From Nocardioides sp. 1609 (GTDB taxonomy: Bacteria > Actinomycetota > Actinomycetes > Propionibacteriales > Nocardioidaceae), in contig NZ_SPUJ01000005.1 of assembly GCF_004522105.1 (NCBI RefSeq), positions 62,001 to 126,000 on the forward strand: a stretch of DNA of 64,000 nucleotides, read 5' to 3'. This document shows, one piece after another, positions 25,101-34,530 of the stretch; position 1 is the first letter of the stretch, and each line of letters begins with the position of its first letter. The translations under genes were made by a program, and so were the position numbers. Below the pieces are notes generated by a model. That model was not told the origin of the DNA, did not search any database, and saw nothing but the letters and a program-made list of their open reading frames with translations.

Positions 25101-26010
25101 GCCCCAGTTCGCGGCGGCGCTCGACGAGGTCGCGCACGACAGCGGCCTGGCCCGCACCGGCGAGACCGCCTGGACCTTCGGCAGCATCCCGGCCGCGATC
25201 ACCGAGCGCCGCGCCGGTCACGAGGTGACCGCCCATCCGGCCCTCGTCGACGAGGGCGCGACCGTCGGGCTGGCCGTCGTCGGGTCCCCCGAGGAGGCCG
25301 AGGCCAGGCACCGTCTCGGCGTGCGACGCCTGCTCGCCCTCGTCGTCCCCGACCCGACCGCCCGGGTCCTCGGCGGCCTGGGCAACCTCGAGAAGCTCGG
25401 CCTGGCCGGCTCGCCGTACGCCACGGTCGCCGACCTGCTGGCCGACTGCCGCACCGCCGTCCTCGCCGACGTCGTCGACGCCCGCCCGCCGGTGCGCGAC
25501 GAGGCCGGGTTCGCGGCGCTGGTCGCCGCGGCGTCCGTCGAGCACGAGGCGGCGGTGCGCGCGACCGTCGGCGACGTCATCGGCGTGCTCGACCGCTGGC
25601 GCACCACCGACAAGGCCCTCGGCGGCCGCGCCGACATGGCCCAGCTGCCGGCGCTGACCGACATGAAGGCCCAGCTCGGGCGGCTCGTCGTGCGTGGGTT
25701 CGTCGGCGAGGCCGGCGCGCTGCGACTGCGCCGCTACCCGACGTACCTCCGGGCGCTCGAGGTGCGCCGCGCCCGGCTCGACGAGGACGGCGGGGCCGTC
25801 GTCCGCGACCGGCAGCACCTCGACCAGGTCGCCTCCCTGCAGGAGGCCTACCTGCACCGCGTCGACGCGCTGCCGCCCGGCCGCCCGGCCGACGCCCGGC
25901 TGCGCCAGGTCCGCTGGATGCTCGAGGAGTACCGCGTCTCGCTGTGGGCCCAGCAGCTCGGCACCGACGGCCCGGTTAGCGACCAGCGCATCCGCAAGGC
26001 GCTGGGCTGA
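22120..26010 (+). CDS. hrpA: ATP-dependent RNA helicase HrpA
   Basis: 1296 aa DEAH-box helicase, full family length. Walker A is GETGSGKTTQLPK (about 43-55), the DEAH box is IIDEAHERSLN, motif III is TSATI, motif V is VLSTNVAETSL and motif VI is QRSGRCGR. The HA2/OB-fold region follows and the C-terminal third is the DUF3418 extension. In E. coli HrpA rescues stalled ribosomes by splitting them. The ATG at 22120 follows GGGGGG. It is divergent from the SPFH gene across 154 bp. All motifs intact. Confidence 0.96.
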   Translation: MSSPPAERHDELGITYPPELPVSQRRDDIAAAIRDHQVVIVAGETGSGKTTQLPKICLELGRGPGGRGGLIGHTQPRRIAARSVAERIASELGTTIGDPDSIVGYQVRFTDRTSRAGRVKVMTDGILLAELQRDRQLRKYDTLIIDEAHERSLNIDFLLGYLKRLLPRRPELKLIITSATIDVERFARHFGGAPVVEVSGRTYPVEVRYRPLVDVMEDDEEGEPIVRDQTEAIVDAVKELGAEGQGDVLVFLPGEREIRDTADALSTALGERGPEIVPLYSRLSAAEQHRVFAAHGGRRVVLSTNVAETSLTVPGIRYVVDTGVARISRYSVRTKVQRLPIEPISQASANQRSGRCGRVAAGIAIRLYSEEDFESRPEFTEPEILRTNLASVILQMTSLGLGDVARFPFVEPPDRRNVQAGVQLLEELNAVRIGGDAGGDPGPPQRGHHDGPRLTETGRRLARLPIDPRLARMILEAERLGCVREVIVIAAALSLQDPRERPAEQRPQADQQHARFKVEGSDFLTWLELWRYLKEQQRELSSSAFRRMCRREYLNYLRVREWQDFESQLRQVCREMKIDVGQPADIPDADGIHQALLSGLLSHVGLLEEREKEKPGARSGAGGQGGRRPMREYVGARGARFAIFPGSGLARKNPAFVMAGELVETGRLWARQNAAIEPEWAERLGAHLVKRTYSEPHWSKKRAAVMAHERVTLYGVPLVADRLVQFGTVDRAVARELFIRHALVYGEWSTRQKFFTRNLELLEEAAELEHRARRRGIVVDEHTLFDFYDARVGPDVVSGAHFDTWWKRERQRRPELLTFDLDMLTHDSADAVREADFPSSWHGDSPAGGGREGLTFPISYHFEPGSDDDGITIDVPVATLNQVSDADFSWNVPGLREELVTALVRSLPKNLRVALVPAPDRARSFLGEVPAGEEPLLDALERWVRATTGVVVPREAWDWSRVAEHLRPTYRVVDDAGAEQARGKDLEALKAPLRPQFAAALDEVAHDSGLARTGETAWTFGSIPAAITERRAGHEVTAHPALVDEGATVGLAVVGSPEEAEARHRLGVRRLLALVVPDPTARVLGGLGNLEKLGLAGSPYATVADLLADCRTAVLADVVDARPPVRDEAGFAALVAAASVEHEAAVRATVGDVIGVLDRWRTTDKALGGRADMAQLPALTDMKAQLGRLVVRGFVGEAGALRLRRYPTYLRALEVRRARLDEDGGAVVRDRQHLDQVASLQEAYLHRVDALPPGRPADARLRQVRWMLEEYRVSLWAQQLGTDGPVSDQRIRKALG

Positions 26011-26014
26011 GGAC

Positions 26015-26626
26015 TCAGCCCTTCTCGACCGACCAGCCCAGCTCGTCGGCGACGCTCCCGGCGGCGTCGGCGGCGATCGCGCACGTGGCCGGCTCCTCGC
26101 CGGTCCCGGGGTCGGTGCCGTACGCCGACAGGTCGACGGTGACCCACGCCGGCTCGGTCGGCAGGTAGAGCGAGCAGGAGCCGCCGCCGAGCACCGTCAC
26201 GTACGCCGGGTCGCCGTCGACGTCATAGGGCTCGGTGATCGCGTCCTCGCCCTCGGTCTCGGTGAAGAGGCCGGGCAGCGGAGGGTCGAAGAGCGCCAGC
26301 CGCACGCTCCCGGCTGCGTCGTCGCTGGCCCACCGGCACTCGGTCCGGTTCGCCTTCGCCATCGCGTCGGGGACGTCGTCCGGCACGTCGGCCTCGATGT
26401 CCCTCGGCGTGCGAGGCTCCGGCGCGATGGCCGCCGGATCGTCGAAGACCTGCTCGAGGATCGCGTCGGGGAGCAACGCGCACACGTCGGTCTCCAGCCA
26501 GGCGTCGTCCGTCCTGCCGTCGGACCCGCCGTCGCCGCCGTCGTCGTCGGAGGAGCAGCCGGCCAGGGCGGCGAGGGTGACGAGCAGCAGGACGGGCAGC
26601 ACGGTCAGGACCGGGGGACGACGCAT
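26015..26626 (-). CDS. Exported lipoprotein, DUF3558-like
   Basis: 203 aa. Signal peptide with lipobox LAGC (Cys about residue 23), then an Asp/Gly/Ser-rich tether and a globular domain with cysteines in DVCALLPDAIL, ECRWAS, GSCSLYL and ATCAIA, a pattern resembling the mycobacterial DUF3558 domain (two disulfides). ATG at 26626 has AACGGT six bases upstream, so a leaderless start is likely. Its stop is 4 bp from the hrpA stop. Function unknown; family match is by impression and needs a profile search. Confidence 0.75.
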   Translation of the reverse strand: MRRPPVLTVLPVLLLVTLAALAGCSSDDDGGDGGSDGRTDDAWLETDVCALLPDAILEQVFDDPAAIAPEPRTPRDIEADVPDDVPDAMAKANRTECRWASDDAAGSVRLALFDPPLPGLFTETEGEDAITEPYDVDGDPAYVTVLGGGSCSLYLPTEPAWVTVDLSAYGTDPGTGEEPATCAIAADAAGSVADELGWSVEKG

Positions 26627-26671
26627 GGCGCCACCGTTCCCCGCCCGCTCCGGCGCGAACCCCGTCGTGCG

Positions 26672-26677
26672 TAGGCT
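26672..26677 (+). promoter_or_regulatory. -10 box of leaderless transcript
   Basis: TAGGCT, six bases before the GTG at 26684. Confidence 0.6.
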
Positions 26678-26683
26678 TGACCG

Positions 26684-27307
26684 GTGCCCGACCCCGCCCC
26701 CGACCCCCGCCCGCGCCAGCGGGCGCACCAGCGACCGCTGGCCCGCTGGTCGGCGTACTTCGACGAGTTCGAGGGCGGCGCGGACCCGGCGCTGGTCAGC
26801 GAGGCGGCGGACCGGGCGGCGACGTTGCTGGTGCGCGGCGCCCGCCACGTCGACGACGACGCCGTCGCCGAGCGGCTCCTCCACCTCGCCGACACCGAGG
26901 GCATCGAGACGGTCGCCGAGGTCTGGGCCGGCTCTCCCGCCGACTCGCTCGCCGGGTGTCTGTGGCGGCTCTACCTGCTCCGGTCCTGGGTCCACGCCGA
27001 CCCCGTCCGCGTCGCCCGTGAGTACGACGCCGGCCGGTCCCGCGCGCAGGTCGCCGAGGTCGTCGCCGGCGTCGCCGACCCGCCCGGCCCCGCCGAGCTG
27101 CGCGCCATGGTCGACGACGTCCTGCGTGGCATCGCCGGCGGCGAGTTCGCCGACGTGCTCCTGCGCGCCGCGGCCTTCGGCCGGGTCGTGGCCACCGGTC
27201 GCGCCACCCTCGCCGAGACCTCCGAGCCCGACGTGCGCCGGATGCTCGGCCTCGCCGAGCAGCTCGAGGTCGCCGCGCGCCTCGAGCTCGACGGCCGGCT
27301 GTCCTGA
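26684..27307 (+). CDS. Conserved helical protein of unknown function
   Basis: 207 aa, almost entirely alpha-helical and acidic, without TM or signal peptide. After a Pro/Arg N-terminus, WSAYFDEFEGGADPALVSEA opens a bundle with a mid segment CLWRLYLLRSWVHADP (the only Cys) and a C-terminal helix DVRRMLGLAEQLEVAARLEL. I do not recognise a domain; the layout resembles uncharacterised actinobacterial proteins. The GTG is placed six bases after TAGGCT, so the start is well supported. It stands alone between a divergent lipoprotein and the solute-binding lipoprotein. Confidence 0.8.
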   Translation: MPDPAPDPRPRQRAHQRPLARWSAYFDEFEGGADPALVSEAADRAATLLVRGARHVDDDAVAERLLHLADTEGIETVAEVWAGSPADSLAGCLWRLYLLRSWVHADPVRVAREYDAGRSRAQVAEVVAGVADPPGPAELRAMVDDVLRGIAGGEFADVLLRAAAFGRVVATGRATLAETSEPDVRRMLGLAEQLEVAARLELDGRLS

Positions 27308-27651
27308 GACCGGACTCACGGCCGCGCCGACCGGCTGGGGACGAGCCCTGGGGAATGCGCTCCGAGCGAGTAGGGTTGGACAGGTCGAGCACGTCGGGCT
27401 GTGGCAGCCCCGGGTCCCAACACAAGCCGCTACGAGCGGCCACGCGCCGTGAGGCGCTCCCCGGTCCGGCGTGCTCGACATTTCTCCGGGCCGCGACGCC
27501 GCGCCCGGGCCACGCCGCCGTCGCCCGCCGCGCAGGTGCCGGGTCGGCACAACGCAGCGGAGACCCGGCGGGGGTCGGGCCGGGGGTCGGGCCGGGTGTC
27601 GGCGGTGGTCGGTAGGGTGTCGCAGCACGGTCGCCGCACCCGAGGAGCACG
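27308..27651 (+). other. 344-bp gene-free region upstream of solute-binding protein
   Basis: No coding frame with actinobacterial third-position bias was found. It holds GAGTAGGGTTGG near 27369 and TAGGGT at 27613-27618, either of which could be a -10 box for the downstream lipoprotein, and two tandem copies of GGGGGTCGGGCC at about 27570-27594. The Shine-Dalgarno CGAGGAG sits just before the gene. Nothing else is recognised. Confidence 0.5.
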
Positions 27652-28980
27652 ATGAGACGACGCCTGAGCCGTCGGCTCGCCCTGGCCCTGGCGGCCGTCC
27701 TGGTGACGTCGCTGGCCGCGTGCGACCAGCAGGCCGACGACGAGCCGCCGCCCGGTCCGGTGACGCTCCGGTTCGGGGTGTTCGGCAGCGACGAGGAGGT
27801 CGCGGCCTACCAGGCCGTGGTCGACAGCTACAACGCGCAGGCCGTCAGCACCGAGGTCGAGCTCGAGTCGTGGCCCGACAGCGCCGCGCTCGCCGCCGCG
27901 CTCGACGCGGGCGACGCCCCGCCCGACATCTACCTGACCGCCCGCCGCGACCTCAGGAGCATCGTCGACGGCGGCCACAACGCGCCGCTGTTCGACCTGC
28001 TCGAGGCGCGCGACATCAGCTACGGCGACGGCTACGCCCAGACCGGCATCGAGGCGTTCTCCTCCGACGACGACCTCCAGTGCATGCCCTACTCGGTCTC
28101 GCCGATGGTCATCTACTACAACACCGACCTCATCGACTTCGAGGCGATGCGCGAGCGGGGGCTGCCGGCCCCCGACGACGAGCTCGAGGGCTGGACGTTC
28201 GAGGAGTTCGAGGCCGCCGCCGAGTACGCCACCCGCCGACGCGGCAACACCAAGGGCGTCAGCGTCGAACCGCGGTTGCGCAGCCTGGCGCCGTTCCTCT
28301 ACTCCGGCGGGGGCCGGCTCTTCGACGACGACGCCGACCCGACGTCGCTGGCGCTGTCGGCCGACGAGAACGTCGAGCCCCTGACCACCACGCTCGAGCT
28401 GCTGCGCGGCCCCCTCGCCCTCACCCCCGACCAGCTCGCGGAGGCGACCCCGCGCGAGTGGTTCGAGCGCGGCAAGCTCGGCATGATGGAGGGCTACCGC
28501 GAGATCACGCCCGAGCTGCGCGAGGTCGACGGGCTCAACTTCGACGTGATGCCGATGCCCACCCTCGGCACGCCCGCCACGATCGCCGAGATCAGCGGCC
28601 TCTGCCTCGCACCCGGCGACCGGGTCCAGCAGGCCGCCGACTTCCTCGTCCACGCCATCTCCGACCTGAGCGTGGCGACCGTCGCCAGGGCCGGCCACAC
28701 CGTGCCGGCCAACCTGACCGTCGCCCGGTCCGACGCCTTCCTGCAGCCGGGCGAGCTGCCCGAGCACGCGGGTGTCTTCAACGCCAGCGCGCAGAACCTC
28801 GTGCTGCTGCCCGTCATCGAGGAGGGTCTCGAGCTCGACGAGGCGGTCCGGCCGCTGGTCGAGGAGATGCTCAACGGCAGCGTCATCGACCCGCCGAGCC
28901 TCACCGCCGAGATCGACGAGGTGTCACGCTCGGTGCTCGACCCCGACTACGAGCCGGAGCCGTCCGACTCGTCGTCCTGA
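27652..28980 (+). CDS. ABC-type solute-binding lipoprotein (family 1, sugar type)
   Basis: 442 aa. Lipobox LAAC (Cys about 24), then a family-1 extracellular binding fold: VTLRFGVFGSDEEVAAYQAV, DAPPDIYLTARRDL, MPYSVSPMVIYYNTDLIDFE and a FERGKLGMMEGYREI hinge segment. It would capture a carbohydrate or similar solute and hand it to a permease, but no permease or ATPase gene is nearby, so it either serves a distant transporter or has a sensing role. CGAGGAGCACG precedes the ATG. The last 34 bp overlap the convergent RNase D gene. Confidence 0.9.
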   Translation: MRRRLSRRLALALAAVLVTSLAACDQQADDEPPPGPVTLRFGVFGSDEEVAAYQAVVDSYNAQAVSTEVELESWPDSAALAAALDAGDAPPDIYLTARRDLRSIVDGGHNAPLFDLLEARDISYGDGYAQTGIEAFSSDDDLQCMPYSVSPMVIYYNTDLIDFEAMRERGLPAPDDELEGWTFEEFEAAAEYATRRRGNTKGVSVEPRLRSLAPFLYSGGGRLFDDDADPTSLALSADENVEPLTTTLELLRGPLALTPDQLAEATPREWFERGKLGMMEGYREITPELREVDGLNFDVMPMPTLGTPATIAEISGLCLAPGDRVQQAADFLVHAISDLSVATVARAGHTVPANLTVARSDAFLQPGELPEHAGVFNASAQNLVLLPVIEEGLELDEAVRPLVEEMLNGSVIDPPSLTAEIDEVSRSVLDPDYEPEPSDSSS

Positions 28981-30350
28981 TCCTCGGGCGCGGGCTCGAG
29001 CGCCGTCGGTGCCGGCTCCGGGACGGTCTCGGCCAGCCGGTCCGCCTCCAGGACGGCGGTCGCGATGACCGGTGCGGTCAGCGCCACCTGCCACGCCCGC
29101 GCCCCCAGCGCGGTGAGCTGGTCGACGACGGCGTCGAGGAGGTCACCGGAGTCACGGGTCTCGGGCGGCGACCAGAGCGTGCGACGCAGCGTGTCGGGGG
29201 TCAGCAGGTTCTCGACCGGGATCGAGTGCTGCGCCGACAGCGCCAGCACGGCCTCCCGGGCCAGCTGCAGCCGGACGGCGGCGACCGGGTCCTTCTCCGC
29301 CCAGGCGCGCGGCACCGGCGGGCCGTCCCCGCGCGGCGACCGGCTGGGCAGGTCGTCCTCGGCGAGCTCGGCGGCCTCGGTGAGCGCGTCGACCCAACGG
29401 GCGGCGTACCGCTCGGCGCCCCGGCCGTGGAAGCCCTTCACGCCCTGCAGCCCGGCCCGGTCGGTCGGCATCGCGACGGCGGCCGCGATGATCGCGGAGT
29501 CGGGGACGATCCGGCCCGGCGTGACGTCGCGCCGCTCGGCGAGCTCGTCGCGGGTCTCCCACAGCGCCTTGACGGCGGCGAGGGCGCGGCGGCCGCGGAC
29601 CCGGTGCAACCCCGAGGTCCGGCGCCACGCGTCGACCCGCGGGGTCGCGGTGAAGCTGCGCAGCGCGTCGAACTCCTGGCGGGCCCACTCGGCCTTGCCG
29701 GTCTCCTCGAGCTCGGCGGCGAGCAGGTCGCGCAGCTCGACCAGCACCTCGACGTCGAGGGCGGCGTACTCGAGCCACGACTCCGGGAGCGGGCGCGTCG
29801 ACCAGTCGGCGGCCGAGTGCTCCTTCTTCATCCGGAAGCCGACCAGGGTCTCGACCAGCGTCGCCAGCCCGACCCGCGGGTAGCCCAGCAGCCGCCCGGC
29901 GAGCTCGGTGTCGAACAGCGCCGAGGGGTGGAGGCCGACCTCGGTGAGGCACGGCAGGTCCTGGGTCGCGGCGTGCAGGATCCACTCGGTGCCCTCGAGC
30001 GCCTCGGCCAGCGGGGCCAGCGAGTCGAAGGCGACGGGATCGACCAGGCCGGTGCCGCTGCCGTTGCGGCGCAGCTGGATCAGGTAGGCGCGCCCGGAGT
30101 AGCGGTAGCCGGAGGCCCGCTCGGCGTCGATCGCGACCGGGCCGGTGCCGGCCGCGAGCCGCGCGCAGTAGTCGACCAGCGCCGCTTCGGTGTCGATGAG
30201 CGGCGGCAGGCCGTCGGCGAGGACGAGCAGCGGCGCCGGGGGAGCCTCGGGGTCGGCGGGTGTCTCGTCGACTGTCTCGTCGGCGACGTCGACGGTCGTC
30301 TCGACCGCCTCGAGGTCATCGGGCGGGGGAGTGTCGGCAGGAGAGGTCAT
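28947..30350 (-). CDS. rnd: Ribonuclease D (DEDDy 3'-5' exonuclease with HRDC)
   Basis: 467 aa. Exonuclease motifs are [14 protein letters not shown] (DE), ATQDLPCL (D), [13 protein letters not shown], and YAALDVEVL (Tyr and Asp of motif III), all intact; HRDC-type helical domain about residues 225-310 ([20 protein letters not shown]). Expected to trim tRNA and other structured RNA 3' ends. The N-terminal 40 residues are an acidic, low-complexity leader. ATG at 30350 overlaps the upstream DUF3000 stop by four bases (ATGA). The 3' end overlaps the convergent binding-protein gene by 34 bp. Confidence 0.94.
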   Translation of the reverse strand: MTSPADTPPPDDLEAVETTVDVADETVDETPADPEAPPAPLLVLADGLPPLIDTEAALVDYCARLAAGTGPVAIDAERASGYRYSGRAYLIQLRRNGSGTGLVDPVAFDSLAPLAEALEGTEWILHAATQDLPCLTEVGLHPSALFDTELAGRLLGYPRVGLATLVETLVGFRMKKEHSAADWSTRPLPESWLEYAALDVEVLVELRDLLAAELEETGKAEWARQEFDALRSFTATPRVDAWRRTSGLHRVRGRRALAAVKALWETRDELAERRDVTPGRIVPDSAIIAAAVAMPTDRAGLQGVKGFHGRGAERYAARWVDALTEAAELAEDDLPSRSPRGDGPPVPRAWAEKDPVAAVRLQLAREAVLALSAQHSIPVENLLTPDTLRRTLWSPPETRDSGDLLDAVVDQLTALGARAWQVALTAPVIATAVLEADRLAETVPEPAPTALEPAPEDQDDESDGSGS

Positions 30351-30973
30351 CGGCCGGGCGTGCCCCGCTGCCCGCGACGGCTCGGGAGCACGACGACACC
30401 CTCGGGCACGGGCTCGAGCCCGGACGCCGCGCACAGCAGCTCGCCCCAGGCCTCGACGTGCGGGGTGATGTCGAGCCCGGCGGGTCCGTCGGGGCTGTCG
30501 GGTGCGGCGATCGGCGTCCACGACGCGCGGACCTCCACCTGGGCGGTGCCGCCGTCCTCGGCCATGCCGCCGAAGCTCTCGGTCGCGACCCGGGTGACCG
30601 TGCCGGAGGCGGCGGTGTGGGCCGCGCCGTGTGCCTCGAGGGCGTCGGTGAGCCAGGACCAGCCGACGTGGGCGAGCATCGGGTCGGCGACCAGCTCGAG
30701 CTCGACCTCCGCGCGGCAGTAGGCGACGCAGCGGAAGGTGCCGTCCCAGGCGTCGTTGCCGTCGGGGTCGTGCAGCAGGATCAGCCGGCCGGTGCCGACG
30801 TCGGTCTCGTCGACGGTCACGTCGGCCGACAGGGCGGCGGCGTACGGCGCGATCCGCTGCGGGGCCGGCATCTCCTCGCAGAAGACCTCCGGCCTGAGCG
30901 GGGCAGCGCGCATCGCGGCGACCGCGGCGCGGAACTCCGCCGGCGCGAGGCTCGACTCCTGACGCACCACCAT
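30347..30973 (-). CDS. DUF3000 domain protein
   Basis: 208 aa, single domain without TM or signal. Recognised by [20 protein letters not shown] near the start, ERP-type acidic strands, [20 protein letters not shown], and [20 protein letters not shown] near the end. Actinobacteria-specific and typically encoded next to hemE and rnd, as here. TAGGGT lies six bases before the ATG (leaderless). Translationally coupled to RNase D by an ATGA overlap. Function not established. Confidence 0.88.
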   Translation of the reverse strand: MVVRQESSLAPAEFRAAVAAMRAAPLRPEVFCEEMPAPQRIAPYAAALSADVTVDETDVGTGRLILLHDPDGNDAWDGTFRCVAYCRAEVELELVADPMLAHVGWSWLTDALEAHGAAHTAASGTVTRVATESFGGMAEDGGTAQVEVRASWTPIAAPDSPDGPAGLDITPHVEAWGELLCAASGLEPVPEGVVVLPSRRGQRGTPGR

Positions 30974-30979
30974 GCGCTC

Positions 30980-30985
30980 ACCCTA
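30980..30985 (-). promoter_or_regulatory. -10 box of DUF3000-rnd operon
   Basis: TAGGGT on the minus strand, six bases before the ATG at 30973. Confidence 0.65.
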
Positions 30986-31042
30986 GGGCGGTCCCGGGGA
31001 TCCGATCGCCTGACACGCTGGAGGGGATGCGAGGCTTGGCCG

Positions 31043-32110
31043 GTGACGACCCCACCCGCGCCGGCCGATCGACCCGTCGACCTGCTGGCGCAGAGCGCCT
31101 TCCTCAAGGCCGTGCGTGGAGAGCCGGTGCCCCACACCCCGGTCTGGTACATGCGCCAGGCGGGTCGCTCGCTGCCGGAGTACCTCGCGCTGCGTGAGGG
31201 TGTCGGGATGCTCGAGTCGTGCATGACGCCCGAGCTGGTCGTCGAGATCACCCTGCAGCCGGTGCGGCGCTACGGCGTCGACGCGGCCATCTTCTTCTCC
31301 GACATCGTGCTGCCGCTGAAGGCGGTCGGGGTCGACCTCGACATCAAGCCCGGCGTCGGCCCGGTCGTCGCGCACCCCGTGCGCACCCTGGCCGACGTCG
31401 AGGCGATCCCCGACCTCACCCCCGAGCACGTCCCGTTCATCACCGAGGCCGTCCGCGGGCTGGTCGGCGAGCTGGGCGCGACGCCGCTCATCGGGTTCGC
31501 GGGCGCGCCGTTCACCGTGGCGTCGTACCTCGTCGAGGGCGGTCCGTCCAAGGACCACGCGAGGACCAAGGCGATGATGTTCGGGGCGCCCGAGGTGTGG
31601 GACGCGCTGATGCGCAAGATCGGCGCGATGTCGGCGGCCTACCTCGAGGTCCAGGTCGCGGCCGGCGCGTCCGCCGTCCAGCTCTTCGACTCGTGGGCCG
31701 GCGCGCTCACCCCGGACGACTACCGCACGCACGTGGCGCCGCACTCGGCCCGCGTGCTCGAGCGGGCCGGGGCCCTCGGCGTCCCGCGGATCCACTTCGG
31801 TGTCGGGACGTCGAACCTGCTCGGCCTGATGGGGGAGGCCGGGGCCGACGTCGTCGGCGTCGACTGGCGCACCCCGCTCGCCTCCGCGATCCCGCTCGTC
31901 GGCGACCGCGCCGTCCAGGGCAACCTCGACCCGACGCTGGTCTTCGCCCCCACCGAGGTGATGACCGCGCGCGCAGCCGAGGTGATCGAGGCCGGTCGCG
32001 CCGCGCGCGGCCACGTCTTCAACCTCGGGCACGGCGTGATCCCCTCGACCGACCCCGACCAGCTGGCCCGGCTCACCGAGTTCGTGCAGTCCTACCCGCT
32101 CTCACGCTGA
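31043..32110 (+). CDS. hemE: Uroporphyrinogen decarboxylase
   Basis: 355 aa. Converts uroporphyrinogen III to coproporphyrinogen III in heme synthesis. Signatures are [15 protein letters not shown] (PxWxMRQAGR) near 30, [11 protein letters not shown] (catalytic Asp) and [17 protein letters not shown], followed by the VGVDWRTPL and QGNLDPTLV segments. GTG at 31043 with GAGG upstream; GAGGCT six bases before could also act as a -10. Divergent from DUF3000. It is separated from cgoX-hemQ by 7 kb of unrelated genes. Confidence 0.95.
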   Translation: MTTPPAPADRPVDLLAQSAFLKAVRGEPVPHTPVWYMRQAGRSLPEYLALREGVGMLESCMTPELVVEITLQPVRRYGVDAAIFFSDIVLPLKAVGVDLDIKPGVGPVVAHPVRTLADVEAIPDLTPEHVPFITEAVRGLVGELGATPLIGFAGAPFTVASYLVEGGPSKDHARTKAMMFGAPEVWDALMRKIGAMSAAYLEVQVAAGASAVQLFDSWAGALTPDDYRTHVAPHSARVLERAGALGVPRIHFGVGTSNLLGLMGEAGADVVGVDWRTPLASAIPLVGDRAVQGNLDPTLVFAPTEVMTARAAEVIEAGRAARGHVFNLGHGVIPSTDPDQLARLTEFVQSYPLSR

Positions 32111-33139
32111 CGGGTCACCACTGCCGGCGGCTGCCGGGGTCGCCGGGGTGATCGCGGGTCGGTGGCGGCGGAGGAGCACCCACGCCGGGACGCCGACCAG
32201 CAGCAGCACGGCCGCGAACGGCAGCACCGCACCGGTCGCGGTGAACAGGCCGGTCGCCACGGTCGTGAACGCCGACCACCCGCCCTCGAGCCCGGCGACG
32301 AAGCCGGTCTCGTCGTCCTTCCTCTCCTCCTTCTTCTCGACCACCTTCTCGCGCGGCCGCTCGACGGAGACGGTGATCGTCGACATCGAGGTCTGGTCGG
32401 CGAGGTAGGTCTGGCGCTGCTGCAGGGAGCCGAGGTCGGCCTCGCGGCGGGCCAGCTCGCGCTCGATGCTCACGACGTCGCGGATGCTGGTGGCCCGGTC
32501 GAGCAGGATGCTGATCCGCTCGATGCTGCGCTTCTGCAGCTCCACCCGCACGTCGACGTCGATCACCTCGGTGCTGACGTCCTTGGAGCTCGACGAGGCA
32601 TCGACGAGCGACGTGGCCTCGAGCGCCTTCAGGTCGGCCAGCACGTCGTCGAACGTCGCCTCCGGCACGCGGAGCGTCAGCATGCTCCGCTCGGCGGCGC
32701 CGTCCTCGTCGGCCTCGGTGTTCTCGTCGGAGACCTCCCCGCGGGCCCCGGCCACGATCTTCCGGACGCCGAAGACGGCGGCGCCGACGTCCTCGGCGCG
32801 CAGCGCCACGTTGCCGTTGCGGATCATCGCCGCCCCCTCGGGGCGGGTGACGTCGGTCGGGGTCTCCGACGACGTGGCGCCGGCCGCGGAACGGGTGGCG
32901 CTGTCGGCAGCTGCTCCGCTGTCGGCGTCGGCGAGGTACTGCTGCGCCTCGGGGGCCGACTCCGCGGGCGCCTCGGCGGCCGCCTCGCCGCCGCTGCTGT
33001 CGCCGCCGCCGCCGGAGTCGTCGGAGCCGCTCGAGGAGCACGCGCCGACGGCGAGGGTGAGGATGGCCAGGGTTGCTGCCGCGGCGCCCAGGCGCCGGCC
33101 ACGTCGTGAGGTCATACGCGTCCGACGTGGTCGGCCCAC
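32102..33139 (-). CDS. DUF4349 lipoprotein
   Basis: 345 aa. Signal peptide with lipobox AVGAC (Cys34), a Ser/Gly/Ala tether, a DUF4349 domain about 100-285 ([34 protein letters not shown]) that ends in a long coiled-coil ([40 protein letters not shown]), then one C-terminal TM (about 300-330). GTG at 33139 is chosen because GAGGGA precedes it by seven bases; ATG at 33115 is the alternative. The 3' end overlaps hemE by 9 bp. Role unknown; envelope stress or lipid contact are suggestions in the literature for relatives. Confidence 0.86.
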   Translation of the reverse strand: MGRPRRTRMTSRRGRRLGAAAATLAILTLAVGACSSSGSDDSGGGGDSSGGEAAAEAPAESAPEAQQYLADADSGAAADSATRSAAGATSSETPTDVTRPEGAAMIRNGNVALRAEDVGAAVFGVRKIVAGARGEVSDENTEADEDGAAERSMLTLRVPEATFDDVLADLKALEATSLVDASSSSKDVSTEVIDVDVRVELQKRSIERISILLDRATSIRDVVSIERELARREADLGSLQQRQTYLADQTSMSTITVSVERPREKVVEKKEERKDDETGFVAGLEGGWSAFTTVATGLFTATGAVLPFAAVLLLVGVPAWVLLRRHRPAITPATPAAAGSGDPSA

Positions 33140-33177
33140 GATCGGTTCCCTCGCCCGTCGGGCCTGGCCCGGGTGGG

Positions 33178-33183
33178 TAGGTT
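33178..33183 (+). promoter_or_regulatory. -10 box of leaderless carboxylesterase transcript
   Basis: TAGGTT, six bases before the GTG at 33190. Confidence 0.6.
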
Positions 33184-33189
33184 CGCGCC

Positions 33190-34527
33190 GTGACGTCCGA
33201 CGAGCAGGTCCGCACCGCCCCCCGCTTCGAGTGCGCCGCCGGTGTTGTCGTCGGGTGGCGCGACGCCGGCGTGGTCCGTGCCACCGGCCTGCGCTACGCG
33301 CGGGCCGAGCGCCACGCGGCCCCGGTCGCCGAGCCGGCGGTGCCGGCCGAGGACGGGCCGATCCTGGCGACGTCCTGGGCGCCGGCCTGCCCGCAGGTCG
33401 GGTCGCCGCTGCTGCAGCGGATGTTCCCGGCGGGGTTCGGCGACCTCGACCAGGACGAGCACTGCCAGGCGCTCTCGGTGACCCTGCCGGAGGACGCCGC
33501 CCCCGGCGACGACCTGCCGGTGATGGTGTTCTTCCACGGCGGGTCCTACGTCAGCGGCGCCGGCGACGTCCCGATGCACGACCCGGCGACGCTGGTGCGC
33601 GAGGAGCGGGTCGTGGTGGTGTCGGTGAACTACCGGCTCGGCCTGTTCGGCTTCCTCGGTGACGCCGACCGCCCCGCCAACCTCGGCCTGCTCGACCAGG
33701 TCGAGGCGCTGCGCTGGGTGCGGCGCAACGTCCGCGGCTTCGGCGGCGACCCCGGCAACGTCACCGCGTTCGGCGAGTCGGCCGGCGCGGACGCCGTCCT
33801 GCACCTGATGGTGGCCGACGGCGCGGCCGGGCTGTTCCGCCGTGCGATCGTGCAGAGCGCCCCGCTCGGCATCACCCGGGGGCGCGAGGCGATGTCGGAG
33901 GCGATGGCCGCCGAGGCCGGCTCCATCCCCGAGGACGCTCCGGCCGAGGAGGTCCTGGGCCACTACGAGCGGGTCAACGACCGGGCGCGCTCGTTCGGGC
34001 TGCTGGGCGGGATGCCGTTCGGGGTCCAGTACGGCCGGTCCCCGGTGCCGGCCGAGGACGACGTCGAGGCGGCCTGGGCGGCGGTCGCCCCCGACGTCGA
34101 CGTCCTCATCGGGACCAACAGCCGCGAGACCGCCTTCTTCGTCTCCGAGGTGCCGGCGGTCGCCCGGCTCGGCGGGCTCCCCGTCGTCGGCCGCGCGCTC
34201 GTCGAGCCGCTCGTGCGGGCCCTCACCTGGCGGATCTACACCCGCGACGCCGTGCGGTGGCTGCGCCGTCATCGCGCGTCGGGTGGCCGGGGCGGGCGCT
34301 ACACGATCTCCTGGGGGCCGCGCGGCAGCCGGCTGACCGGCGCCCACACCATCGACCTCGCGCTGCTCTTCCCGAACCCCGACGGCTGGGCCGGCTCCCC
34401 GCTGGTCGAGGGGGTCGACTGGGACGACGTGGTGGCGGCCGGCCGGCCGGTACGACGGCTGTGGGCGGCGTTCGCGCGCACCGGCGAGCTCACCGACCCG
34501 GGCTGCGGACACCTCACGCTGCACTGA
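33190..34527 (+). CDS. Type-B carboxylesterase/lipase
   Basis: 445 aa alpha/beta hydrolase. Oxyanion loop FFHGGSY, nucleophile S197 in GESAGA, acid in NSRETAFF, and H386 in GAHTIDLALLF complete the triad. No signal peptide is seen, so cytoplasmic. The family cleaves carboxylic esters, including xenobiotic and aromatic esters; natural substrate unknown. It is slightly short for type-B enzymes (usually 480-550). It begins the segment of non-core genes that interrupts the heme cluster. Confidence 0.9.
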   Translation: MTSDEQVRTAPRFECAAGVVVGWRDAGVVRATGLRYARAERHAAPVAEPAVPAEDGPILATSWAPACPQVGSPLLQRMFPAGFGDLDQDEHCQALSVTLPEDAAPGDDLPVMVFFHGGSYVSGAGDVPMHDPATLVREERVVVVSVNYRLGLFGFLGDADRPANLGLLDQVEALRWVRRNVRGFGGDPGNVTAFGESAGADAVLHLMVADGAAGLFRRAIVQSAPLGITRGREAMSEAMAAEAGSIPEDAPAEEVLGHYERVNDRARSFGLLGGMPFGVQYGRSPVPAEDDVEAAWAAVAPDVDVLIGTNSRETAFFVSEVPAVARLGGLPVVGRALVEPLVRALTWRIYTRDAVRWLRRHRASGGRGGRYTISWGPRGSRLTGAHTIDLALLFPNPDGWAGSPLVEGVDWDDVVAAGRPVRRLWAAFARTGELTDPGCGHLTLH

Positions 34528-34530
34528 GCC

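Noticed and set aside
20899..25857. A 1652-codon minus-strand frame antisense to hrpA
   Set aside because: hrpA is complete with all helicase motifs; the antisense frame has no recognisable domain.
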